A stretch of DNA of 5,135 bases. Origin: JAVVHH01 sp050954595 (GTDB taxonomy: Bacteria > Pseudomonadota > Alphaproteobacteria > Acetobacterales > Acetobacteraceae). The stretch covers positions 1-5,135 of the forward strand of contig JBPBQE010000384.1 of the NCBI GenBank assembly GCA_050954595.1, given 5' to 3'. The notes below the pieces were generated by a model. That model was not told the origin of the DNA and did not search any database. It saw only the letters and a program-made list of their open reading frames with translations. Below, in pieces: positions 1 to 5,135 of this stretch (position 1 is its first letter; the number at the start of each line of letters is the position of its first letter). The position numbers and the translations under genes were made by a program.

Positions 1-407
1 GCTGGGCGGCCGGCGGCGGCGAACTCGGTCGTGTCGGTCTTGCCGAGGATCACGGCCCCCGCCGCGCGCAGGGTCTCGACGCAGGCGGCATCCTGACCGG
101 GGCGATGGCCCACGTAGATGGGCGAGTTGTGCTGGGTCGGCATGTCCCGCGTATCGATCATATCCTTGATGCCCACCGGCACGCCGTGCAGGGGCCCCTG
201 CGGCGGACGCTTGTCGAGCTCGCGCGCCTGGCGCAAGGCATAGTCGGCATCGAGGTAGGACCAGGCCTTCACGACCGGGTCACGCATAGCAATACGATCG
301 AGGCAGGCACGGGTGAGCGCCTCGGCGGTCAGCCGGCCTTCCCGGATCGCTTGCGCCGCGGCCGCGGCGCCGAGGCGAGAGGGATCGTCGATCGTCAGTG
401 CGTCCAT
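1..407 (-). CDS. Amidase-signature hydrolase, N-terminal part (runs off left edge)
   Basis: The minus-strand reading frame opens with ATG at 407 and stays open for 135 full codons to the window edge, so the protein is cut by the window and not necessarily broken. The visible part is the N-terminal third of an amidase-signature (AS) enzyme. An N-terminal helix resembles the usual AS start (AIREGRLTAEALTRACLDRI, residues 20-39). The motif GPLHGVPVGIKD at 71-82 carries the expected catalytic lysine, Lys81, and LRAAGAVILGKTDTTEF lies at 113-129. The Ser-cis-Ser part of the triad lies outside the window. A good ribosome binding site (GGAGAG, 416-421) sits 8 bases before the ATG, and the start shares one base with the stop of the AtzG-like gene (TGATG). 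Its position right after a DUF4089/AtzG-like gene resembles the atzG-atzE arrangement, so an AtzE-like role is possible. Family membership is secure; the substrate (carbamoyl, ureido, amide or other) is not determinable. Confidence 0.9.
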   Translation of the reverse strand, partial: MDALTIDDPSRLGAAAAAQAIREGRLTAEALTRACLDRIAMRDPVVKAWSYLDADYALRQARELDKRPPQGPLHGVPVGIKDMIDTRDMPTQHNSPIYVGHRPGQDAACVETLRAAGAVILGKTDTTEFAAAGRP

Positions 408-604
408 CAGGCAATCTCTCCAGGGGCTCGCTGCGGGACGGGGCGGAAGATCGGCGCGGGACCGCTTTCCTTATCGGGCGGCCGAGGCATGGCGGCGCCG
501 GCGTCAGCGGTCTGGACGAAAGCGGCGGCAAAACCGGCCGGGTCGACGGCGCGGAGGTCGGTCAGCCCATGCCGGGCGGCATAGTCGGTTGCAAAGTCGG
601 TCAT
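407..604 (-). CDS. AtzG-like small amidase-partner protein (DUF4089 type)
   Basis: This 65-residue protein lies between two amidase genes. Its start overlaps the upstream amidase stop by four bases (ATGA, 601-604) and its stop overlaps the next amidase start by one base. A predicted helical N-terminal half (residues 3-38) is followed by a proline-rich segment, MPRPPDKESGPAPIFRP at 39-55. The pattern of a small helical protein ending in P-x-P-x-E-x-x-PAPIFRP resembles DUF4089/AtzG proteins as I recall them. AtzG is known as a GatC-like subunit that wraps around and stabilises the amidase AtzE (1-carboxybiuret hydrolase) in cyanuric acid breakdown. Here it is inferred to support one or both neighbouring amidases, most likely the one that follows it. 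A GGAG at 616-619 lies 11 bases before the start, a rather long spacing that fits translational coupling. The family call rests on memory of the C-terminal motif, length and context, and no cyanuric acid hydrolase gene is visible to support that particular pathway. Confidence 0.65.
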   Translation of the reverse strand: MTDFATDYAARHGLTDLRAVDPAGFAAAFVQTADAGAAMPRPPDKESGPAPIFRPVPQRAPGEIA

Positions 605-2019
605 TCGGGGATCGGCTCCAATGCGAGGGCAGGATGGCGCGGGGGCCAGGTGCCGGATGTCTCCAGGGCAGCGGCACAGCGCAGCAGCGTCGCCTCGTCG
701 AACCAGCGCGTCGCAAGCTGCACGTTGCGGGGCATCCCGGCCGGATCGAAGCCGGCAGGAAACGTCAGCGCGGGATGACCGGATAAGCTGAACGGCGCCA
801 TCCAGCTCCGCCGAGTAAAGTCGACGACCGCCTCGGCCTGCTCGAAGGGCGGCGCGACGGCTTGCGTGCCGGGCAGCAACAGCGCGTCCACGTCGTCGAA
901 CATCGTCTCGATGCCGGCGGCGAGCAGGCGGCGTTGCCGGAGTGCAGCGAGATAGTCGGCGGCGCGGACGGTGGCGCCGGCCACCATCTTCGCCCGCAAG
1001 GCCCGACCCATCAAATGCGGCCGCTCCGTCGCGTCCTTCTCGTGGATCGAAAAACTTTCGCTCCAGTTGATGATGCTGTTCGCCCGGCGATACAGGGCGA
1101 GGTCGGCGGGAAACGAGGTCGGAACCAGCACGGCCCCGGCGTCGGCCAGGGATGCCGCCGCTTCCTCAAGCGCTTGCTGCTGCGCCGGGCTAGGCATCTC
1201 GTCTCCGGCCCCGCGAATGACGCCGATGCGCAATCCTGCGACGCCGCCGGAACGGCCCGCATCATAGTCCGGCACCGGCAAGTCTCGCGTGGCCTCGTCC
1301 TTCGGGTCCGACCCGGCGAGGACGGCCAAGACGAGGGCGGCATCCTCCGTTGTGCGGCACAGGGGGCCGGCCACGTCCAACGACCAGCAATTCGGCAGCA
1401 TCCCAGCCCGGCTGACCCGGCCGTATGTCGGCTTCAGCCCAATCGTGCCGCATGCGGCCGCTGGTAGACGGACGGAGCCCCCCGTGTCCGAGCCCATGGT
1501 GAACGCCGCCAGTCCGGCGACGATGGCCGCCCCCGCACCGGTGGAGGAGCCGCCGGTGAAGCGATCGGGATTCCAGGGATTGCGGGCCGGCGGGAATGGC
1601 AGGTCGAAATACACGCCGCCATTGCCGGTGCCGTATTCCCAGGTATTGAGCTTGCCGAGCAGGATGGCGCCGGCCGCTTGCAGCCGCAGTACGGCTTCAG
1701 CGCTGGTCTCGGGCACCGTGTCGAGCATCAGCCGGGAGCCACCGGTGGTGCGGATGCCGGCGGTGAAATAGTTATCCTTCACGGCGAACGGCACGCCGTG
1801 CAGGGGGCCGTGATGACGGCCGGCGGCAATCTCGGCTTCGGCCTGGCTGGCGGCTTCCAGTGCTGCCTCGGCCACGACGGTGATGTAGATGTGCAGCCGA
1901 TCGTTGAGGGCGGCGATACGGTCCAGCATGCACCGAACCAACGAGACGGGGGAGAGCGTCCCCGCAGCAATACGCCGCCCGGCTTCCGCGGCGGACAGGA
2001 ACGCTAGGTCGTCGCTCAT
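601..2019 (-). CDS. Amidase-signature family hydrolase (complete)
   Basis: This 472-residue protein has the usual length and full layout of an amidase-signature enzyme, a cytoplasmic Ser-cis-Ser-Lys hydrolase of C-N bonds. Visible landmarks are GPLHGVPFAVKD at 71-82 (catalytic Lys81), LQAAGAILLGKLNTWEYGTG at 113-132, GGSSTGAG at 156-163 (bridging Ser158) and GSDTGGSVRLPAA at 176-188 (nucleophile Ser182). The 24-residue gap between Ser158 and Ser182 equals that between Ser217 and Ser241 of fatty acid amide hydrolase. GTIGLKPTYGRVSRAG follows at 191-206. No signal peptide is seen. The ATG overlaps the stop of the binding-protein gene in an ATGA, with no clear Shine-Dalgarno sequence ahead of it, so translation is probably coupled. 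Residues 71-123 align without gaps to the second amidase, which suggests paralogues. The substrate is unknown: generic 'amidase' is safe, while Glu-tRNA amidotransferase subunit A is unlikely because no gatC/gatB genes accompany it and a binding protein does. Confidence 0.93.
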   Translation of the reverse strand: MSDDLAFLSAAEAGRRIAAGTLSPVSLVRCMLDRIAALNDRLHIYITVVAEAALEAASQAEAEIAAGRHHGPLHGVPFAVKDNYFTAGIRTTGGSRLMLDTVPETSAEAVLRLQAAGAILLGKLNTWEYGTGNGGVYFDLPFPPARNPWNPDRFTGGSSTGAGAAIVAGLAAFTMGSDTGGSVRLPAAACGTIGLKPTYGRVSRAGMLPNCWSLDVAGPLCRTTEDAALVLAVLAGSDPKDEATRDLPVPDYDAGRSGGVAGLRIGVIRGAGDEMPSPAQQQALEEAAASLADAGAVLVPTSFPADLALYRRANSIINWSESFSIHEKDATERPHLMGRALRAKMVAGATVRAADYLAALRQRRLLAAGIETMFDDVDALLLPGTQAVAPPFEQAEAVVDFTRRSWMAPFSLSGHPALTFPAGFDPAGMPRNVQLATRWFDEATLLRCAAALETSGTWPPRHPALALEPIPE

Positions 2020-3626
2020 GCCACGGTAACCGAAGTGAGGTCCTGAAACCAGGATTGCGCCTCGACGTAGCCGTGGACCTTGGCGGCCAGTGCGCGCGGG
2101 TTGAGGTCATGGACGACCCAGACCCACATGGCCTGGTCGACCAGTCGGGTGTGCAGCTTGGCGAGTACCTTGTCTTGTTCGGCCGGGTCGAAGGTGGTCT
2201 TGACTTGGGCGGCCAACGCATCGGCCTCCGGGTCGGAGTAATGACCCCAATTATAGCCCGAGGGCGGCGTCATCACGCTCCAGCTCGCGTTGACCAGGCC
2301 AATGTCGGGATCCCAGAACCCCCAGCTATTGTTCAGGCCAACGACACCCTTGTTGTCGGGTGCGCCGGCCCCGACTCGCCGGCGGGCCCGCAACGCTTCC
2401 CACTCCAGCACCTGGAATTCGAGCTTGATCCCGACCTCGGCCAAGTTCTGCTGGACGAAATCGTTCATCGGCCCTGGCTGCATCTGCCCAGACCCGGCCG
2501 TGGAGATGGCGAACAGGAGATTTGGCGGCTTCTGCGGCCCGTAACCGGCCTCGCTCAGCAGCTTTTTGGCTGCCGCCGGGTCAAACTTGATGTCGAAGGA
2601 CGGCGTTCCGAACCAGGGGTGGCCTGGATACACCATCCCCTTGGCCGGCATCGCGGTCCCGCCGAGCAGTTCGACGATGCCGTCGCGGTCGATGGCTAGG
2701 TTGACGGCCTTGCGGACGCGGAGGTCGAGCATGGGCGAACCGTCCTCGTAGCTGAGGATATAGGGCCAGATATGCGGATACTTGTTGGTCATCACCTGCA
2801 TGCCGGAGGAGCGGAGCCGGTCTAGCGTGTCCGGCGGTGGCGCCTCGATCCAGTCGACTTGGCCGGAGAGCAGGGCGGAGACGCGCGTGTTGGGATCCGG
2901 CACCGGAAGGAGGATCTGCCGGTCGACTTTCGGGATCCGTGCCGGGTCCCAGTAATCGGCATTGCGGACCAGCTCGGCGCGCGTGCGCGGGACCAGGCGG
3001 TCCAGCTTCCAGGGCCCGGTCCCGGCGGGCTGGTTGGCGACGCGGCTCCAATCCCGGCCGAGCCGCTCCCAATTGGCCGGACCGGACATGCTGATGTTGG
3101 CGATCTGGTAGGGGATGACGGCATCGGCGCGCTTGGCCGTCATCTCGACGGTGAACTCGTCGATCTTGCGAACCGATTTGATCGGAGCGACGTACGCCGC
3201 GCCCTGGGCGGCCTGAGCGGGGTCGAACTGTGGCGCGTCCTTGTCCATCAGCTTGGCCATGTTGAACACGACCGCATCGGCATCGAACAGGCTGCCGTCA
3301 TGGAAACGGACTCCCTGACGCAAGACAAAGGTCCAGACGGTCTTGGTCGCATCATCGACCGACCAGGACGTGGCCAGGCCGGGGCGGAGGGTGGCCACGA
3401 CGTCGGCCCGCGACAGGTCCCAGTTGATGAGCGCGTCGTAGAGTTGATAGCCGATGAAGCGCTGGCCCTCGGCGCCTTGGCTGGCCTGACCGGTGGTGAG
3501 CGGGATGTCCGCGAAGGTGCACGCCACACGCAGCACGGTTTCCGGTGCGGCCGAAGCGTTACGCGGCACGGCGGCGGTCGCGAGCGCGGCCGGGATAGCA
3601 AGAAGGGCGTTGCGTCGGCTCCACAT
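2016..3626 (-). CDS. ABC transporter substrate-binding protein, family 5 (peptide/opine/nickel type)
   Basis: This is a 536-residue periplasmic binding protein of the SBP_bac_5 (DppA/OppA-like) family, which captures peptides or other small solutes for an ABC importer. The N-terminus has a twin arginine (MWSRRNALL, Arg4-Arg5), a hydrophobic stretch to about residue 20, and a likely cleavage site after Ala-Ser-Ala at 24-26. Either Tat or Sec export is possible. Family motifs include GLATSWSVD at 83-91, RQGVRFHDG at 103-111, DADAVVFN at 115-122 and a DLRVRKAVNLAIDRDGIV segment near residues 300-320. The C-terminal YSDPEADAL segment is also typical. The start is supported by GGAG at 3634-3637, 7 bases upstream of the ATG. 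It is the first gene of the four-gene operon, and its stop overlaps the amidase start. No permease or ATPase gene is in the window. The co-transcribed amidases suggest the ligand is an amide- or peptide-like compound, which is inference only. Confidence 0.93.
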   Translation of the reverse strand: MWSRRNALLAIPAALATAAVPRNASAAPETVLRVACTFADIPLTTGQASQGAEGQRFIGYQLYDALINWDLSRADVVATLRPGLATSWSVDDATKTVWTFVLRQGVRFHDGSLFDADAVVFNMAKLMDKDAPQFDPAQAAQGAAYVAPIKSVRKIDEFTVEMTAKRADAVIPYQIANISMSGPANWERLGRDWSRVANQPAGTGPWKLDRLVPRTRAELVRNADYWDPARIPKVDRQILLPVPDPNTRVSALLSGQVDWIEAPPPDTLDRLRSSGMQVMTNKYPHIWPYILSYEDGSPMLDLRVRKAVNLAIDRDGIVELLGGTAMPAKGMVYPGHPWFGTPSFDIKFDPAAAKKLLSEAGYGPQKPPNLLFAISTAGSGQMQPGPMNDFVQQNLAEVGIKLEFQVLEWEALRARRRVGAGAPDNKGVVGLNNSWGFWDPDIGLVNASWSVMTPPSGYNWGHYSDPEADALAAQVKTTFDPAEQDKVLAKLHTRLVDQAMWVWVVHDLNPRALAAKVHGYVEAQSWFQDLTSVTVA

Positions 3627-3633
3627 CGGGCGT

Positions 3634-3637
3634 CTCC
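3634..3637 (-). promoter_or_regulatory. Ribosome binding site of the binding-protein gene
   Basis: GGAG on the minus strand, 7 bases upstream of the ATG at 3626. It is the clearest initiation signal at the head of the operon and fixes that start. Confidence 0.65.
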
Positions 3638-3653
3638 GGATCAGGTCGCCGCA

Positions 3654-3669
3654 TTGCGTTGCAACATAA
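3654..3669. promoter_or_regulatory. Candidate operator: imperfect palindrome centred on GTTGCAAC
   Basis: The sequence TTGCGTTGCAACATAA contains a perfect 8-base palindrome (GTTGCAAC, 3658-3665) flanked by matching TT/AA arms two bases further out. It lies in the divergent intergenic region, 28 bases before the binding-protein start and just upstream of the regulator's putative -35 box. GntR/FCD regulators usually bind short palindromes of this kind between themselves and a divergent target. A weak -10-like TATGTT for the operon (minus strand, 3668-3663) overlaps it, which would suit repression, but I found no matching -35 box. Assignment as the regulator's site is inference. Confidence 0.35.
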
Positions 3670-3681
3670 GGGCCACCCGGA

Positions 3682-3710
3682 TTGGAGCGGCGGCGAAGCC
3701 ATCGTATAGG
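3682..3710 (+). promoter_or_regulatory. Candidate sigma70-type promoter of the regulator gene
   Basis: TTGGAG (3682-3687) and TATAGG (3705-3710) are separated by exactly 17 bases and lie just ahead of the regulator. Transcription would begin near 3717, leaving a leader of about 19 bases before the ATG at 3736. The -35 match is poor (3 of 6) and the -10 fair (4 of 6), so this is a suggestion. If right, it excludes translation from the in-frame TTG at 3682, which lies inside the -35 box. Confidence 0.4.
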
Positions 3711-3735
3711 CGGGAGAAACGAAGCGGGGGAGGGG

Positions 3736-4443
3736 ATGAATCAGGAGGCGCCCGATCTGGAACGATTGACGCCGTTGGACATTCTGCGCAGCACCTCGCT
3801 GACGCAGGCAGTCGAGCGCGAGGTTGAGCGCATGATCGTCGAGGGTGAGTTGCAGGGCGGCAGCCACGTATCGGAGCAGGCGATGGCGGCGCGGCTGGGC
3901 GTGAGCCGCGGGCCGGTGCGCGAGGCGTTTCGATCGCTGGTGCAAGCGGGTCTGTTGGTGGCGGTGCGGAACCGGGGCGTGTTTGTCCGCGAGATGGCAC
4001 TACACGAAGTTTTGGACTTGTACGACGTGCGGGCGGCGCTTGAGGGCGAGATGGCGGCGTCGTTGCAAGGACGTGCCGATCCGGAGTTGCTGAAGCGGCT
4101 GCGCGACGTGGTGCGCTTGATGCGCGGCGCGGCGAAGCGCGACGCGATGGCCGAACTCTACAAGCTGAACCTCCGCTTCCACGAATTGCTGGCCAGCGCA
4201 TGCAGCAACACCAAATTAGTGGCTCTATACCGGTCGGTGGTGCGCGACATGCACCTGTTCCGACGCGAAAGCCTGGACCGCTTTGGTAGCCTGCCGGCCT
4301 CGGCGGCCGAGCATGCACGGCTCGTCGAAGTGCTGAGCGTGGAGAGCGCGGCGACGATCCGGGAGCAATTTCACGCGCATGTCTTGTCCGGCCGGTCCCG
4401 CCTAGAGAACGGGCTGGCCGCTGCAAGATCGGATTCGGAATGA
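3736..4443 (+). CDS. GntR-family transcriptional regulator with FCD ligand-binding domain
   Basis: This 235-residue regulator has an N-terminal winged helix-turn-helix at about 20-86, with EQAMAARLGVSRGPVREAFR at 47-66 and the wing GLLVAVRNRGVFV at 72-84. An FCD all-helical effector domain spans about 92-228. FCD proteins commonly bind a metal and a small carboxylate ligand. The matching positions here are His149 (in NLRFHELL), His193 (in AEHARLVE) and His215, with Asn145 where many members have Asp. I chose the ATG at 3736 because a GGGGGAGGGG purine run lies directly ahead, although GGAGG (3729-3733) is only 2 bases from the ATG, and because the protein then has typical FCD-family length. 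An in-frame TTG at 3682 would add 18 basic, unconserved-looking residues. The gene diverges from the binding-protein/amidase operon and so probably controls it, with an unknown effector related to the imported compound. Confidence 0.92.
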   Translation: MNQEAPDLERLTPLDILRSTSLTQAVEREVERMIVEGELQGGSHVSEQAMAARLGVSRGPVREAFRSLVQAGLLVAVRNRGVFVREMALHEVLDLYDVRAALEGEMAASLQGRADPELLKRLRDVVRLMRGAAKRDAMAELYKLNLRFHELLASACSNTKLVALYRSVVRDMHLFRRESLDRFGSLPASAAEHARLVEVLSVESAATIREQFHAHVLSGRSRLENGLAAARSDSE

Positions 4444-4454
4444 CTTAGTCAAAC

Positions 4455-4492
4455 GCAACTGCCTTAGTAGTTGCCAAGATTGCAGACAATCT
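4455..4492. terminator. Two tandem small hairpins after the regulator gene (possible terminator)
   Basis: The first hairpin pairs GCAACTGC (4455-4462) with GTAGTTGC (4467-4474), including one G-T wobble, around a CTTA loop. The second pairs AGATTG (4477-4482) with CAATCT (4487-4492) around CAGA. They begin 12 bases after the stop codon. Neither is followed by a T-run, so this is not a textbook intrinsic terminator; mRNA 3'-end stabilisation is an alternative. Confidence 0.3.
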
Positions 4493-4751
4493 ACGGCTGC
4501 TGTTGATCCTTTGACGCTGCCATAGGCACATCGGAGCATGCCGTTCGACTTCTCGTCGCCCACCCCGTTCCGTCAGACAATCCTGACCTTCGGCACGCTG
4601 GACATGATCCGTATCCACGTCCGTAGCCTGGTGGACATCGCGCTGTGTCGCGCGGTCCTGATCGACAGCCGCCCGATCCGATTGGCGCCGAACTTGTAGG
4701 GTGCGCCTCGGATCGGCGTGTGGCCTCTTCCCTTCGCGGGCATTGCCGGGT

Positions 4752-4778
4752 CGGGCTGTCTTAAGGTGGTACAGCCCG
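4752..4778. repeat. Inverted repeat, 8-bp stem
   Basis: CGGGCTGT (4752-4759) is the exact reverse complement of ACAGCCCG (4771-4778), separated by an 11-base loop. It lies 16 bases before the 20-base palindrome. No T-run follows, so it does not look like an intrinsic terminator. Confidence 0.6.
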
Positions 4779-4794
4779 CGGCGACGTGCAGGAC

Positions 4795-4814
4795 GGTCGC
4801 GACGCGTCGCGACC
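4795..4814. repeat. Perfect 20-base palindrome
   Basis: GGTCGCGACGCGTCGCGACC equals its own reverse complement over all 20 bases, and symmetry stops on both sides. It contains TCGCGA twice. It may be a protein-binding or recombination site, or a structured element; the sequence does not say which. A 5-bp hairpin, TGGCC/GGCCA (4815-4829), follows directly. Confidence 0.7.
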
Positions 4815-5033
4815 TGGCCTTGTCGGCCACGTTCGGCCGATTGAGCGACGCCTTGCGCTGAATCTCGGCCTATGAGGGCGCCCAGTCCTTGCGTAAGCCT
4901 GGCCGGAGCGTTGCGGCCAAACCAGATCCCGATCGGAGTCCAGTTCGTTGGCCGACGAGGACGCGATGCGTGATTGCTTGAGATCCCCGCTTGGATCGAA
5001 AACGGGTTCATCGAACCTAAGGCGAGCGGCAGC

Positions 5034-5135
5034 AAATCTATTGTGTAATGCACAAATAATAGGTTTTGCCTTATTAAAAGGCAAATATTTGTCTGGGAAA
5101 TAGTTCAGACAGCAATATGCCTGCTTTAAAGGCGT
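5034..5135. promoter_or_regulatory. AT-rich segment with clustered dyads, possible regulatory region of a gene off the right edge
   Basis: Base composition turns sharply AT-rich here. Dyads seen are TTGTG/CACAA (5041-5055), TTTGCCTT/AAGGCAAA with a 5-base loop (5065-5085), the 10-base perfect palindrome CAAATATTTG (5082-5091), TGTCTG/CAGACA with a 10-base loop (5090-5111) and the palindrome CTTTAAAG (5124-5131). Such clustering is typical of operator/promoter regions or mobile-element ends. I could not pick a convincing -35/-10 pair, and no gene start is visible before the edge. Confidence 0.4.

Larger units (their letters stand above)
4444..5135. other. Gene-free tail with several dyad symmetries
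   Basis: I find no supportable gene in these 692 bases. A stop-free minus-strand frame (5053-4445, 202 codons) translates into a low-hydrophobicity, Arg/Gln-rich chain without recognisable motifs. A plus-strand frame from ATG 4538 gives only 53 residues (to the stop at 4697-4699), also unrecognised. What the stretch does hold is listed separately: two hairpins after the regulator stop, an 8-bp-stem hairpin, a 20-base perfect palindrome, and an AT-rich end with several dyads. A 9-base repeat, CAGACAATC, occurs at 4483-4491 and 4574-4582. A decayed gene, an insertion-sequence remnant or a regulatory spacer are all possible. Confidence 0.55.

Noticed and set aside
601..2019. Glutamyl-tRNA amidotransferase subunit A (gatA)
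   Set aside because: Amidase-signature motifs are shared with GatA, but the genomic setting (binding protein, AtzG-like gene, second amidase, no gatB/gatC) points to a catabolic amidase.
3682..3735. In-frame TTG upstream extension of the regulator (18 extra residues)
   Set aside because: No ribosome binding site precedes the TTG, the added residues look unrelated to the GntR family, and the TTG falls in a putative -35 box. The ATG at 3736 has a purine-rich leader.
2859..3827. Plus-strand open frame of 322 codons
   Set aside because: It lies antisense to the well-supported binding-protein gene and runs through the intergenic region into the regulator in another frame; its composition (Gly/Arg/Asp-rich, no domain) is that of a shadow.
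3641..4426. Minus-strand open frame of 261 codons
   Set aside because: Antisense to the GntR/FCD regulator, with a Pro/Arg/Ala-rich product that resembles no family; the regulator on the other strand shows clear domain motifs.
4752..4829. Intrinsic terminator for either strand
   Set aside because: The stems are GC-rich but no T-run follows on either strand, so only the inverted repeats are reported.
4445..5053. Minus-strand open frame of 202 codons
   Set aside because: The translation is rich in Arg and Gln, has no recognisable domain, lacks a convincing ribosome binding site and its start lies within the TTGTG/CACAA dyad. In GC-rich DNA such stop-free stretches arise by chance. A translated database search would settle it.
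4761..5084. Minus-strand open frame of 107 codons overlapping the one above
   Set aside because: No recognisable motif, start inside the AT-rich hairpin region, and Arg/Ser/Pro-rich composition typical of off-frame GC-rich DNA.

Overview
This GC-rich window looks like proteobacterial DNA, most likely from an alphaproteobacterium. That is an inference from base composition, codon choice and gene types; no rRNA or marker gene is present to confirm it. It holds a compact catabolic or uptake locus built from two divergent transcription units, followed by about 690 bases in which I find no convincing gene.

Left part (1-3626, minus strand). Four genes read leftwards: a secreted family-5 substrate-binding protein (3626-2016), a complete amidase-signature hydrolase (2019-601), a 65-residue AtzG-like (DUF4089) small protein (604-407), and the N-terminal 135 residues of a second amidase-signature hydrolase that runs off the left edge (407-1). 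Every junction overlaps: ATGA, ATGA, then TGATG. The four genes are therefore almost certainly one operon with coupled translation. AtzG-type proteins are small, GatC-like partners of amidases, so the AtzG-like protein probably pairs with the amidase directly after it.

Centre (3627-3735). A 109-base divergent intergenic region holds a promoter-like pair for the regulator, a 16-base imperfect palindrome around GTTGCAAC that could be the operator, and a ribosome binding site for the substrate-binding protein.

Right part (3736-4443, plus strand). A GntR-family regulator with an FCD ligand-binding domain is transcribed away from the operon. A working model is that this regulator senses an amide, acid or related small molecule and controls the binding protein and amidases. 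The binding protein would capture a substrate in the periplasm, and the two amidases would hydrolyse it in the cytoplasm. No permease or ATPase gene is present here, so the rest of the transporter should lie beyond the left edge or elsewhere. The substrate cannot be read from the sequence.

Tail (4444-5135). There is no recognisable gene, but there are several dyad symmetries: two small hairpins right after the regulator stop, an 8-bp-stem hairpin at 4752-4778, a perfect 20-base palindrome at 4795-4814, and an abruptly AT-rich last 100 bases (about 5034-5135) with at least four further dyads. This segment is the part least explained by ordinary annotation. It could be a regulatory region for a gene beyond the right edge, a decayed gene, or the remnant of a mobile element.
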